A stretch of 64,000 nucleotides of DNA. Origin: Akanthomyces muscarius (Eukaryota > Ascomycota > Sordariomycetes > Hypocreales > Cordycipitaceae). The stretch is from the NCBI RefSeq assembly GCF_028009165.1, contig NC_079243.1:496001-560000 (forward strand), given 5' to 3'. Below are positions 22,280 through 33,494 of this stretch, in pieces. Position numbers and translations under genes: made by a program. Every line of letters starts with the position of its first letter. Positions within the stretch are counted from its first letter, which is position 1. The notes below the pieces were generated by a model, which was not told the DNA's origin, did no database searches, and saw nothing but the letters and a program-made list of their open reading frames with translations.

Positions 22280-23673
22280 AAGTCGGCCGCGCCGCCCTCC
22301 GTTTCGGACGTATCGATCGCTCTGGCGCTTCTTAGTGTATTCATGTTCACTTGAGACGTAAATAATCATCGGGGCCCCGTTCCAGACACAATTCAGCTGT
22401 AATTTGAACGGTCAGTGCGGTGATGCAATGCCCAAAACAGACATCTGCACATAGCACAAGTTGAGCAATCCGCAAGCCGCCCATTGTTGTGACTGGATGG
22501 CCCGTCATGATCAGTTGGGCATGGCGAAAGTCGCTGCGCTGATGCGTATGAGCTTATATGGCCGACTGCAGAGAGCTTACCAGTGTCTAGAATGTGCCAT
22601 GGCTAGGTACATTTGGCCCCGAAACCTGCCGTCGCTGCATTTAGCTACCGTCGACAGTCGAGCATCTGCCCTCTCGCCGTGGCGGCCACCAACAACGACG
22701 TGCATTTAACGAACGTCCTCCGCCCTCTGCGTGATGTACCTAGCGCAACCAGCCCTAATAGATGAGTATAGCACACAGGCAATGCGTCAGCCATTGCACC
22801 ATGGCAGTGCTGTTGAAGCTAACCTCTTGGCAACCAATTTGAACGGCAACACAGGTGAGCATATTCTGATGCCCTGCACGTGCAGCGGCTCACCCGGCAG
22901 TAGACGACGATTCGAGCAGTGCCCATAGCAGCACGGAGACCATGGTCGATGAGGGCGGAAGTCAAGATGAGGGGGACGTTCTGTATTATGATGAATCACG
23001 AAGCGTGGACAGTGATAGCACAGGGAGTCTCGCTGATTTCATCGCGCCTGATTGGGAAATGGCAGACGGCGAAGGGCTTCTTGCCGTAGAAGACGATGAC
23101 TATGAGGATGAAGGTAGCACAGACAACGACGAGACAGATGGCGACGACGACGACAACAACAGAGACGACGACAGACGCAAACGCGCCTGCTCACCCGACA
23201 CCGGTGATGACCAGTCAATTCGCAACGACGGATCAGTTCCACCTACTAAGGCAGGCTCCGCGGAGGTTCATGCATCTCATCTTAGATACGTCTGAATCGT
23301 GCTGGATTTACAAGAAATGCAGGATATGCAGGATATGCAGGATATGCGGGGCATGCAGGGCGTGCAGGAACAGGTGGCAACTAATTTCGTTCGGTCTCTG
23401 ACTGGCGGTTGGGTGTTGACAACGCAACTGGACAGAACAGCCAACTGATCTAGAGCGCGAAAGATCCCACTGCAGCGGAAATTCGAAGTACATAGCAGAT
23501 TAATGCGATAGAATCATATGTAATATAGAGACGAGCGACATTTCATTTAATAATCGTCTTTACTTCTGCCGTGTTGAGTGTTTCTGCGTTGCGCATCCTG
23601 CGCCTGCTTGGCTTGCTCTGCTGCAGGGTAGAGGAGTGTGGGCAACGGTCTGCAACAGTCTTGGCCCATATGT
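22280..23673 (+). repeat. dispersed repeat, copy A (deleted)
   Basis: Matches the reverse complement of 37212-38950 over its length. Shared landmarks: CCGCCCTCCG near the left edge, the ATGCAGGAT tandem array (23321-23355), and CAGTCTTGGCCC at the right edge. Lacks about 360 bp of the copy B coding region between the ACACCGGTGATG and CACCAGTCAATTC landmarks. No clear terminal repeats or target duplication were found. Confidence 0.8.
22942..23295 (+). pseudogene. deleted copy of the repeat-borne acidic protein
   Basis: 117-codon frame starting at an ACCATGG context. Shares GSQDEGDVL, SVDSDSTGSLADFIA and KRACSPDTGD with the copy B protein, but lacks an N-terminal segment and the basic C-terminal domain because of internal deletions. 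Confidence 0.6.
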
Positions 23674-23701
23674 ATTAGCGGTCATTTCCCGGCCCACCGG
23701 C

Positions 23702-23787
23702 CTAAGGCACCCGTTGCTTAGCGTGATCACCTGAAGAAGCCCACTAAGCACCACCCATTTCTAGCTATTACAGCGTACGCTAACTTT
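23702..23787 (+). repeat. short dispersed repeat, copy 1
   Basis: About 85 bp resembling 60539-60620 (AAGGCACC..TGCTTAGCGTGAT..CCTG) and, in part, 35218-35270 (CCACCCATTT..TAG..TTACAGCG). Function unknown; may be a relic of a small element. Confidence 0.5.
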
Positions 23788-24202
23788 ACCAGTACTCTTG
23801 CAGGCCACTTCGTCGTAGTATCTATCAGTAGTCAAGGGCGTGGGTGGGTGAGATTTCATGACGCTCACAGGCCAGCCCTCTATAGGTCACACCATACTTC
23901 CACAGGGCAAGGTCGGCTGCCTGGCAGCGATATAGCAGAACCCTAGCCCAGGCCGGTGCCACCTGAAAGCCGAAGATTTGCCAAGACACGGCCGCATTGG
24001 CCGCATAGTCTACATGGTGTATTACTAGTGCCAGATATGAATGTGAAATGTATTGATTGCAACTTGCGGCAAGATTTAAAACAATGCGCGGGGATTGGTA
24101 GAATGTGCGGAGCAAGCATTGCCTACACATCTGCCATTCCCTCCCTCTTCGCGCCATAGATGATGGTGGTCCTTCCATCACGCAGCACAGTCCATGCGAG
24201 CT

Positions 24203-24891
24203 TTACCTCCCTCTTCGCGTCACCTTCTGCTTTGCTGGAGGCGATGATCGCCAATATAGCTGACAGACATATATCCATACCGCAAAAATGGCCGTCGCTG
24301 TGAGAACGCTGCGGGCCCAATGCGCATCATCAATGGCCGGGATGCTGGTGGGAATCAGCGCAATGAGCGAGTTCAATATAAATGGGCTGGGCACCGGTCA
24401 GTAATCTTTGCTAGCCTCGTCGGCTGGCCTACTTACATGACCAAGCGATATACAATCCAGATACAACGGCGTCGGGCAAACCACCATATCCATGTGAAGC
24501 TGACGGCGGCAAGGAAGCCGAAGACCGTTGCAATGAACATGGTTGGCAGCACTCTCGCTGCGCGCGCGCACCGCAGCAACATCTTGCCAGCCATCCTCAA
24601 GACGTAGAGCTGCCGTGAGTATCCTTGAAGCTGCGACGGGAGAATGTTTTTCAAGCGACACCACCACGAGTAGCACGAGTAGAGGAGGGCAAGAATGAGC
24701 GACGACTTGGAAGTCGGCACGTTATTCTCGATATTGTCCGACAAGTCAGATAACAGTCGCACATAGGTGTCTTGGTCCGGCTGCGATGACTTCCTAGTTT
24801 GTCTTCTTTGCGGGGATGTGTTCATTGTTGTCGAGTCGTTGTTCAGCGCTCGTGCGGGTTGGTGTTTAAATAAAGGCTCAGCATGGTCCAT
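24203..24891 (-). CDS. membrane protein MP-A
   Basis: Two exons (24891-24437, 24386-24203), phase 2 junction, 212 aa (190 aa if the ATG at 24825 is used). Ser/Gln-rich cytoplasmic-type N terminus, then hydrophobic segments LPTMFIATVFGFLAAVSFTW, PFILNSLIALIPTSI and VLTATAIFAVWIYVC. The intron lies immediately before the Pro in RLVIPF; MP-B at 44.3-45.0 kb has an intron at the same place and phase (RAIIVPT) and similar flanking helices, so the two are homologous. Divergent to the coiled-coil gene CC-A. No known family. Confidence 0.6.
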
Positions 24892-25327
24892 TATGCAGTA
24901 CAAAACCGGCGCCCGCGTCCTAAATCAGACTTAGTATCGTGGTTGCTCATGTCTCTCAAGTCAATATGCTTGTCGAAGCAGGAAGGAACTGGCCTAGAAA
25001 TTGGTTCTGGGCTGCTGGCCGAACCGTCACTTCTACACGTGAACACTTATCATTGCACACAGATTTCGTGTCAGTTTCGTTTTTGCAAAATGTGAGCAAG
25101 CGAACAACCAAACCATTCCACAGGTCACCCGCTGCTGGCTCAGCAGTGGAAGCATTGATCATTGTTGACAAATCGCCAACACGATCTGCTTCACCCGGCA
25201 CTTGCTGGCTTCGATGCCCACACATAACTTGCACCATATAAACAGGCTGTCAGCACAGCTTCAAGCCTGCAGTTTGTTCAAAACGCCGGTCAACGCGAAC
25301 CAGCGCATACCGATCCAGGGGCCCGTC

Positions 25328-25726
25328 ATGACCGCAGCACCCAACCCGCACACAGCCCGATGGTTCGCCGGACTGTTCCATGAATGCAGCCGGTCTCTAC
25401 AGCAGTGGGAAAGCCTTGCCGAATCACGACGGGCAGAATGCCATCAACTGCGATGCGCCATAGAGACTTTGCAGGGACAAAAAAGAGACGGGGCGGCGGA
25501 AAAGGCATTTTATGAACAGTTAATAGCTGAGCAGGCGTCTTCGATACGTTCCCTGGCAAGCGACCGTGCTCTCGAGCCACGGACGCGAGAGGAACCGGTC
25601 CAAGTGCCACCCCGCCCGCGGACGCCGTGGCCGTCAGGCGCCGCCGCGAGTTCCTCTAGCGAATGCGAATCGGACACGAGCTCGGAGGAAACACAACCGG
25701 CGAAAAGAATGAAGATGGTGCTGTAA
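25328..25726 (+). CDS. coiled-coil protein CC-A with nuclear-type tail
   Basis: Single exon, 132 aa; an in-frame ATG at 25214 would add 38 residues. Residues 20-75 are predicted helical and coiled-coil-like (WESLAESRRAECHQLRCA). A Pro-rich linker and a Ser/Glu acidic stretch follow, ending in the basic AKRMK, a possible nuclear localisation signal. Divergently arranged with MP-A across about 430 bp. Resembles CC-C in design only (coiled coil plus basic C terminus). Confidence 0.5.
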   Translation: MTAAPNPHTARWFAGLFHECSRSLQQWESLAESRRAECHQLRCAIETLQGQKRDGAAEKAFYEQLIAEQASSIRSLASDRALEPRTREEPVQVPPRPRTPWPSGAAASSSSECESDTSSEETQPAKRMKMVL

Positions 25727-26159
25727 TTGGAAAACAGTTTCGAGTGCATGGCTTCTAGTCGCTGAATATACTTTGTCTCTGTTATGCCCTTCCGGCGCTG
25801 GACCCGTGCCACCAGTTTGCATGTTGTAAAACCGTAGCAGAACTTCTAAAACCTTCTGGACCTCCTATACAGCCCAATTTCGCGACAGCTTAAGGCAGCT
25901 GGAGGAAACATGAGGCAAAGCAGCCGGAAAATGCAGTCGCGAAGGCCAAGTGCCAGCTTCTGGCCACATTCGGCATATCTGGGCGCGTCCTGTATTCGAT
26001 ATGTTTGACACCGTCAAAAACAGGCCATACGAATGTCTTGCGCATGCGCATCATATCCCATGCTCTGCAACCTCCACAAACTATAGTTGCAGCTAGCCCA
26101 TAGATGCAAATCATCTTGAAAATAGTTTCGCGCCTGTGTCTACAGAAGACCAGCTTTCC

Positions 26160-26930
26160 ATGGTTCGTTCGAACGAAGAGGCAGCGGCCGAACAAGCGGT
26201 AGACTTCCTTCACTTGCTTGTTTTCGCATCCGACAAGCCGGAGAAGAAGAGAACTCCCACTCGGGTCTACTTGGATACGCACCCGCTGCTACGAGCCTCA
26301 ACGTAAGCTGGGAACGGCGTGGCAAGGGACGTCGAGAGCTGGCTCGTGTCGTTCCTTGTTCATGGTTGATCGTGTGCAAAACGCAGCACTGTCGTCACTT
26401 GCCCAATTTGCAAGACTCCACCACAGCAATCTCGTGATTCCGGTCGCTTTCTACTGTGTTGCAGACGACATGTATATCATACATGAATACGAGGGTAAAA
26501 GTCTGTCTGATGTTCATCCCCTGCCGGCTCAAGAGGCCAGCAGCATATTATTACAGGTATGCGGAATGGCTTTACTGCAGCACCAATTTGAACACACGTC
26601 TCACTTACTTGATATAAGATTGTACAGGCAATATACTATCTTGTCCGATCCGGAATAGCGTTCCGCATGAGAGAAGTGCGTGTGACAGCCAATGGCCGAG
26701 CCAAATTGAGTCAGTTTCCTCCACACAACCAAACTCGAACATCTATCTAACCGAGAAGCAGTACTTGACTGGAACGTGGAGACGTATATGGAGCCTTTGT
26801 TACGTGCCGCAAACCTGGGGTATGTGGCCGGCGAGTTTGCCACCTTTGCGTCCCAGTTACATCTCGAGTCTGCACCACTGGTGACAGCCGTGGTGAGAGA
26901 TTTACAACGTGACGCTTATGTATCTGTATA
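26160..26930 (+). CDS. degenerate protein-kinase-like gene
   Basis: The best segment reads LAQFARLHHSNLVIPVAFYC followed by DDMYIIHEYEGKSLSDVH, which matches the alphaC-beta4-beta5-hinge part of a protein kinase. A GTATGC..ATAAG intron (from 26557) leads to IVQAIYYLVRSGIAFRMREV then TANGRAKLSQ, the position of the catalytic loop and beta8; the HRD and DFG residues are absent (FRM and LSQ). A later exon reads DWNVETYMEPLLRAANLGYV. Glycine loop and ATP-binding Lys were not found. Probably a pseudokinase or decaying kinase; exon joints are only partly resolved. Confidence 0.4.
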
Positions 26931-27205
26931 AGCCGCGGGACAATGGGCTCGATAGAGGAAGGCTGGTCTCGCTTGCTGCATTTAGTACGCATATACTCAT
27001 CGACGTGAGTTGGACTCTCTAGCGCTCTGAGTACTCACAAATTGACTGGATCCAGCTTCACGACGGATCCAAGGCAAGTTGGCGGTAATGGCTCAGCCAA
27101 AAGTACTCGCTCCTCCAACCAGATACTTTATATATCGCCTTCCACCGTAACGGATCATGGCCGACTGGCATTGTCACCATATTTTCCCGATCTGCGCGCT
27201 GCACA

Positions 27206-27685
27206 ATGGGCCAGCCTACAAGAATCGCATCACCGCCATACAACGGGCGGGTCATCAAAACTCCGTGGTCCAGCCAGGTTATCATAATGGACGTGCTCTA
27301 TTCGTTCAAAGTATCACAATCCGTATTTCACGGTGTCCGAGCGATCAATACAGACTTGCAATGGGATTGGCCGGACATTGTCAATCTCCTTTGGATAGTC
27401 GAGCAGGATAACAGTGATGATCTCAAGCTGGCACCTGAATGGGAGCAGCCATCACGTAGCGTTGACAACGAGTTTCCCCGCGAAATCGAGCTTGTCATCG
27501 GCGAACACCAGACCGCTGCTGGGAACACATACTTGGCGGTGAAATGGCAGGGCTACGACTGCCCTACATGGGAGCTTGAAGAGGATGTCATGGCACGGGA
27601 ATGCTGGGAGCACAGGCAGGATTGGGACAAGCTGACATGCAGCACGGTTGAGGCGGGATGGGCTCATCCCATGAATTCCGCTTAA
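27206..27685 (+). CDS. chromodomain protein
   Basis: Frame of 159 aa from the ATG at 27206; the open frame continues upstream to about 27095 (PDTLYIAFHRNGSWPTGIV), so a spliced 5' exon is likely. The C-terminal part carries a chromodomain: the first strands ELVIGEHQTAAGNTYLAVKW, then WQGYDCPTWELEEDV and a C-terminal helix. Two of the three aromatic cage positions are plausible (the Y of YLAVKW and W of TWEL); the first is not obvious. Chromodomains read methylated histone tails or occur in retroelement integrases; no integrase is seen here. Lies directly after the kinase-like gene, possibly the same transcription unit. Confidence 0.6.
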   Translation: MGQPTRIASPPYNGRVIKTPWSSQVIIMDVLYSFKVSQSVFHGVRAINTDLQWDWPDIVNLLWIVEQDNSDDLKLAPEWEQPSRSVDNEFPREIELVIGEHQTAAGNTYLAVKWQGYDCPTWELEEDVMARECWEHRQDWDKLTCSTVEAGWAHPMNSA

Positions 27686-28049
27686 ATCTGCCATGCGACA
27701 GAGCCGCGTCGAGGCAACTTGACGCTCTAAGCACTGTATCATACCACGCTGTATTGTAACTCAGGAGGTATAATGTATGAAGCCAACTGCGTAGTTCGCG
27801 TCGACTATTTGTTGACTATGGCCAGCGTGCTGTATTTGCATTATATACCCATCACTGGTCAATCCTGGCGATAGCCGACCGTCACAAAAGTGCTTTTCAT
27901 CGGTTGTCTTTTGAACTAATTTCTGACGGGCAAAGCATAGCTGAGGTATTGCAGTATATAGAAGTAAACTCCCTCCCCAAGTGCCGACGAAGAGGTCCAA
28001 CATCAGGGAGTCAGCTCTTCAAGAAAGACGTTTTCATCATTACATAGCA

Positions 28050-28730
28050 ATGCAGATCCGAACGCCTCGCACAATATACGTTCTTCTAAGCGCCTTAGGC
28101 GTCTCCTGTGCACACATGCAGATGAGTTGGCCACCGGCCCTCCGCTCCAAATTCAATCCCCACACGACCGATATCGACTATGACATGACAGCACCTCTTC
28201 ATGCCGATGGAAGCGACTTTCCTTGCAAGGGCTATCACTCGCTACTCGATACGCAACAGGGCGCAGCAGTGGTGAGCTGGCAGCCGGGGCAGACATACAA
28301 CTTCAGCCTTGCCGGCACAGCTACCCATGGCGGAGGAAGCTGCCAGGCGTCGCTGTCCTTTGACGCAGGCCATACTTGGAAGGTCCTGCACTCATATATC
28401 GGCAATTGCCCTTTGTCACCTACATGGGAGTTTACCCTGCCCGGCGATACACCAGCTGGCAGCGCTTTGTTTGCGTGGTCGTGGTTTAATAAGTTCGGGA
28501 ACCGAGAAATGTATATGAACTGCGCTCATGTCACGATTGATGGCGTGAGCGACCCTACCACAGCTGCGGGAGATTATATGGAACAACGACCCATCATGCT
28601 GGCTGCCAATGTGGGCAACGGCTGTGAAACGGTCGAGGGTTATGACCTTGCATTCCCGCATCCAGGGCCCGCCGTCTCATCCGCCTCGGGCAACACGGCA
28701 GGCCCCGTCGGTCATTGCAGCGCAGCCTAG
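28050..28730 (+). CDS. AA11-type lytic polysaccharide monooxygenase
   Basis: Single exon, 226 aa. A signal peptide ends at VSCA, leaving an N-terminal His (HMQMSWPPALRSKFNP), the first ligand of the copper histidine brace. Downstream are FPCKGYH, HGGGSCQASLSFD and FAWSWFNKFGNREMYMNCA, matching AA11 enzymes; the second brace His is in ATHGGG, and the axial Tyr is probably in REMYMNC. AA11 enzymes cleave chitin oxidatively using copper and a co-substrate. Secreted. A short Ser/Pro-rich tail follows the catalytic domain without a binding module. Intact, with all Cys apparently paired. Confidence 0.85.
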   Translation: MQIRTPRTIYVLLSALGVSCAHMQMSWPPALRSKFNPHTTDIDYDMTAPLHADGSDFPCKGYHSLLDTQQGAAVVSWQPGQTYNFSLAGTATHGGGSCQASLSFDAGHTWKVLHSYIGNCPLSPTWEFTLPGDTPAGSALFAWSWFNKFGNREMYMNCAHVTIDGVSDPTTAAGDYMEQRPIMLAANVGNGCETVEGYDLAFPHPGPAVSSASGNTAGPVGHCSAA

Positions 28731-29167
28731 CACGAGTTCCGGTTCAGCAGTGAAGATTGCGTGCAGTCAGCTGCTCTATATTCGTCCCGCTGTACACAGC
28801 TGCGAGCGGCGGTCGCACCCGTCTGCAGGGCGGCTGTCATGATGTGCCGACACGGACATAGCCCAACATTGGCGACCGAACGATTTCTAGTCACAATCCA
28901 CGGGCGCAGAAAATACTAAGATAAAACTTCAGGGTTTGGTTTCAATCCGCTGATAGAAGCAGCGGATTGACAAGCATGGCAGCGCGCACCGCCAAACGTC
29001 GCGACAAAGGTCACCGTCGCAGGAGGACGAAAGGGACCCTGCATTTTCTCGTTCTTTCCACATTTTATTGCACCGAAGCTTTACATAGATATTAATGAAG
29101 AATACAAATGAAAATATATAGAGAATACTGTAGCTTGACCTGTATTGAATCCTACTAGGGACAATGA
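28731..29167. other. no gene seen
   Basis: Intergenic between convergent genes. Contains a short inverted repeat AATCCGCTG...CAGCGGATT (28951-28969). Confidence 0.5.
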
Positions 29168-30574
29168 TCAGTGGCCATGAAAGGATGTCGTCGTGGACCC
29201 AGTGTCACTTTGACTATGTCTACCCGGCGAAACATGACCAGGCATTGCATTGCCCGAAACCAGAGTCCGCTGCGCAAAGTGCTCAGATGGAGTCGATTCA
29301 ACTGAACTTTTGAGGTTTTCAGTGCTCTCCGAGCCTTCGGGCGCAGGGCGAGCTTCCGAAGATGTCCCTTCTTCGGCAGCCATCAAAGCGCCCCGGCAAA
29401 GCTGTCGATTCCATGCACAGTTTCCACACTGAGGAAACAGCTCGTCGTCCACCATGATGCATGTCTCAAACGGACCAGAATTTTCCATCTTGCAACACAC
29501 ACAGGGTTGATGCATGACGCCTCCGCAGGCTTGTATCCTGCACGCAACAATTTTGACACCGTCCTTGTCGGAAGGGTCGCAGATAGCATTCAGCTGGCGC
29601 TGGTCGAAGCCATGCCCCCGACGTAACTTGACGGTGCGCCGAACTGGAGCGTGTAAGATAGCGTCAACGCGCTTGTTGCCCCACGGACCAGCTTGCTCGA
29701 GCACTGCCACGAGTTGATTGTCGGCATCGGTTATCTGGAATGCAACCTGTTCTCGGTCGGCGCTATGGTCGTTGCGAGCGGTCCCTCCATGCTTTGCAAA
29801 CTGCGATGCAGATGCCTCGCAAGGGCTGATCACGGAGGTCTCTTCTCTCTGTTGGCCCCCGAGGGTAGGGGCCGTATTCGTCTGAACACACTTTGCCTTT
29901 AGTGTGCTCGGCTCGTGGTCTGGATTGTCAAATCGATATCTCTTGGCAGGAGGCTGTTCCCCATCGCTTAAGGTACGTCGCTTGAGGCGATCGTCGAGCC
30001 ATGGATCACTAAAGTTCGGGGCCTTCTGGGGAGATACGTCAGTTTCAGCGTGCTGAACGAGTGGAAGGGATCTTACTCCATGGTCCTGGCCCGGCTCAGC
30101 GCTTGCACGCTCAGAATGCGGAGGAGTGGTTTCTGTCTCTTCGCTTTGGAGCATGTCATATGGGAAATAAGGCTTCAACTCCCCGGTGGCAATTTTCTGT
30201 AGAGATCGTTTGACGTAGGAGGGGTGTATAGTGGTCGTCAGTAGGTCTGTTACCGTTTGCAAAACGCAAGCCACTTCGTTCTGGTATGCATTTTCGAAGT
30301 CGCGGAGGCCATTTTGTCTGAGTGCCTTGATCTCGCTGGCGTATTGGACGATTTCGTCCTCGGTGGTGTTCACGTCGCCTGGATGCGGCTGCGACCGTGG
30401 CTGGTAAAGGCGCGCCATGCAGCGATCCAGCTGTGCAGTTAGCTCGGTGAGCCTCTGCGTGTATCTGTGCCGCGGAGACAGGATCTTGTTAAAATCGTTG
30501 ATGGATTGCACAACATGGCCTACAACCCGCTCCAGGATCTGCGCCGCGGGCGTCGTGTCAATCGGTGCAGCCAT
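29168..30574 (-). CDS. DUF3716-domain protein
   Basis: Single exon, 468 aa from the first ATG at 30574. N-terminal 150 residues are helical; the centre is low-complexity with a basic patch (LKRRT ... PAKRYRF). Residues about 340-410 match DUF3716, a fungal Cys-rich domain: CGGVMHQPCVCCKMENSGPF, ETCIMVDDE, then CGNCAWNRQLCRG, likely binding zinc. DUF3716 proteins are common in accessory fungal regions and their function is unknown. The Ser/Glu-rich tail is disordered. Confidence 0.75.
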   Translation of the reverse strand: MAAPIDTTPAAQILERVVGHVVQSINDFNKILSPRHRYTQRLTELTAQLDRCMARLYQPRSQPHPGDVNTTEDEIVQYASEIKALRQNGLRDFENAYQNEVACVLQTVTDLLTTTIHPSYVKRSLQKIATGELKPYFPYDMLQSEETETTPPHSERASAEPGQDHGVRSLPLVQHAETDVSPQKAPNFSDPWLDDRLKRRTLSDGEQPPAKRYRFDNPDHEPSTLKAKCVQTNTAPTLGGQQREETSVISPCEASASQFAKHGGTARNDHSADREQVAFQITDADNQLVAVLEQAGPWGNKRVDAILHAPVRRTVKLRRGHGFDQRQLNAICDPSDKDGVKIVACRIQACGGVMHQPCVCCKMENSGPFETCIMVDDELFPQCGNCAWNRQLCRGALMAAEEGTSSEARPAPEGSESTENLKSSVESTPSEHFAQRTLVSGNAMPGHVSPGRHSQSDTGSTTTSFHGH

Positions 30575-31511
30575 AGCTATGGCTACTGTGGCTACTATGG
30601 CTGAAAGGCGAGGGAGTTGCTTTCGAAGCTGATGAGCATTTGCAAGTCCAGCGCACCGTAGGCTCAGGTCAGACTGAGCTGCACTGGATATGCTTGCGTT
30701 TATATTGTGAAAGCCATCACTTGTTTTTTGCTGTTGGCATGGCCGCCTGGTGTTCCATAGCAACCAGTAGGCTGCGTAGCTCTGTCCACCTTGGTCGACT
30801 TCTGGACGAACGTCCAGTACACACCTCGTCGACAGTTGGCACTAGCGGGCAAGCAAAGCCTCTCCCTAACCAACGCCCGCACGTTCGCCACTAGTTCTCG
30901 TCCATTTTCATCTTGGACGCGCCGCCTGGCCCCTGTCCCTGCCCACTGCAATTTTTTCTGTTTGTCCATTCTTCGAGGTTTCCGTGCCTCTCTTCAAAGA
31001 AATGCAAAGCCACATACGGGAACGACGATGCTTACGTACAACTCTGTGACAAGAAGATAGTCGCGTATCACCTGCATTACGCGACCTAGCCTATCCTGGC
31101 GGAATTGCTCCCTAATACAGTTGGATGCAAGAATAACGTGGCGCAATTCGAACTTAGGAACGACAACTCGACTGCGATACCTGTATGAGCCGGTTGGGAT
31201 GTGAACAGTAGCAAGATCACGACACTAAAAATTGGCTCGCAGTCCTGTGTTGAGGTCTTCGTCGAACATATAATTTACCTTATTATCGGTGTCCTCCCAT
31301 ATTTACACTGTTCTTTAAATCAAAGGATATAGGCGCTGGTTGGAGGCCTTGGCCGCTGTATTTTAGTGGGGCGTGGTCGGTCGACCGATAATGTACAGCC
31401 ACCGGGCATAATAAGCAAGGTAAAGTGAAGCGTAAATATATTGCTACTATGTGAATCGAAGGTGTACCGCGTTTTCCGAACCCGCGCTAGCCCACCAGAA
31501 ATGCAAGAGTA
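30575..31511. other. no gene seen
   Basis: Two overlapping opposite-strand frames at 30700-31060 lack support. 31200-31500 is AT-rich spacer. Confidence 0.4.
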
Positions 31512-33452
31512 TCACAATCGTGCAGTGTCAGCGTGGCATAGCAGGCATTTAGGTCGCCGGTTTCTGTAGCCTGGAACGGTAGTAGCTACGCTGTCGTCTT
31601 TTCCGCCCGGGCATGTGAGGGCCGCTGAAGAGAGCCTTTGTGCCTGTGAGGACTGGGAAAACCACGTTTTGACCTTGGTCTTGTCCGTCTCGAGAAGCTG
31701 GGGGAGGGGGGGGCTATTGGGGCTGTGATGAAGGGATTCAGGCTCGCAGTGGCCGCCCTCGCCCGTCTGCACACGACAGCAAATGGTTTGGCTGCCCGGC
31801 TTCTGCAGCCTAGAACGCCTAGAACGGTAGCGCCGTCGTCTTTTTCGTCTACTGGTAGGCATGTGAGGGTCATTGGACGGTGTCTTGGTGCCGGGGAGGA
31901 GTGGGGGCATCACATCTTGACCTTGGTCTTGTTCGTCTCGAGAAGCCGGATTGCCAGTACGCTCCTTATGGTCTTGTGAGTCTCGGCGCGCGCTATTGGG
32001 TCTATAACGCATGAATGCGCTGTGGCCGCCCTCGTCTGTCTGCACATGATTGCGGATGACGTTGCGCTGGGCACCTGTGTCGACTCCGGACTCTACCCTC
32101 TCGACATATTGGCAGGGCTGGATGGGCCGTCCGTCCGAGCTGCAAGTGGCAGCAGCTCGTCGCCTGCAGTCAGCCTCTGCGTGCGCTAGCGTCATGGAGG
32201 GATCACCAATTTCCGCGGCATAGTCGTCGGGGTTGTTCAAGGCGCTTCGACGGAGATCGACGCCGTATCGACGCTGGAGTCATGAATGTCAGAAGAAAAT
32301 CCGACAATGTTCATCTGTGTGCTTTTGCTTACTTGAAGTGGAAGCTCAAGACACGGGCTGCTCCCTACGCTGGACGTGGCTGTCTCGGCAACCTTGCCAG
32401 TCCACTGGGCTACTTTGCTCTGCGAGGATAACGGCTGACCTGACTTCAAGAGGTATGCTAGCTGTGACATGATCAAAGCCGCCGACGTCGAGACCCACAA
32501 CGCAGCATGATCCGGTAGCACGGCTGCTTTTTGGTGAAAAATACTCCCAACACCTCCTGGCGCCGAAGTGCCACGGTGCTCGACTGGACCCGCGGCCTCC
32601 GGTCCACAAGCTGGCTGATGTCTTTGCGCAGGGCTTAGGCCATCTGCACAGGGTTTCTCAAGCAGGCTCGGCGATAACCCTGCGTGGTGTTTTTCCGCAG
32701 GCGTGTAAGCGGTCAACGGGTGAAGCCTACGGCTACCCTCAGATCGCGCACAGGGTATGCTCGTGTGCGGTTGAGGAGTGAGACCTTGCCTGCAGTTCTG
32801 TAGAGTCTCAGCGGGAAAGGTCTTGCCCGCGTCCCAGATGTCGAGCAGTTTCCTGACTTTTTCCTGCGTAGTGGATAAAATGTCAGTATCTCGTTTGCGA
32901 ATCAAGCACGGGTTTGCTTCTCAGCCCATCACAACCGAACCATGTCGCATAGCAAGAGGTGAACACAGCAGTACCGGATGTGTTGTAGGCGAGGTAATAG
33001 CAATAGAGGCAATGTGTGCGTACCTTTTGGTCGTCAGGAGCGCATTCGTTCATAGCACGCATCAATCCTGGCAGAAGCTGCGTTACGCGATGCACAGCAG
33101 CAACATAGGTGCCATCCGAGGCAGGCCTGCTCAGGTCCTGCTTGTTGGCCCTGGCCTGGAGTAGCCATGCCCGGGTTGCCGAGTCTATCACATAGAGAAC
33201 GCCCAGTTTGTGCGTATTCGGTGTTCCTCGGAAGCGCGCATGAATCTTGGGGATGAGAATAGCTTCAAACTGTGTTTCTTGAATCAGCAGATAGACCATA
33301 GCGATGAGGAGCGGACGGTGAACCTCGACATTGGCGACACAGAGTGTTGTCAGTCTGTTGATGCAGGTCCTGGAGGCACCTGGGGCCTTTCTACTGAGCA
33401 TAGAGTCGAGATCAGTTTCGAGCTCGGTCTCGAGATCTTTGGCGGACACCAT
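31512..33452 (-). CDS. Nrd1-like CTD-interacting (CID) protein lacking RRM
   Basis: Three exons (33452-33024, 32863-32333, 32273-31512), all phase 0, 573 aa. Residues 1-150 are a CID (RPR) domain: KDLETELETDLDSMLSRKAP, SRTCINRLTTLCVAN, HKLGVLYVIDS, then across the intron EKVRKLLDIWDAGKTFPAETL. This is the Nrd1/Seb1 type that binds the phosphorylated RNA polymerase II C-terminal tail. The RNA-recognition motif that normally follows is absent; instead there is low-complexity sequence and a C-terminal duplication (VQTDEGGH and VQTGEGGH repeats, period roughly 260-280 bp). An ATG at 33494 would add 14 residues. Possibly a dominant-negative or neofunctionalised paralogue. Confidence 0.75.
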
Positions 33453-33494
33453 GTCGTGGTAGTGATGAATCTGAGGCCTGTAGATGATTTTCAT

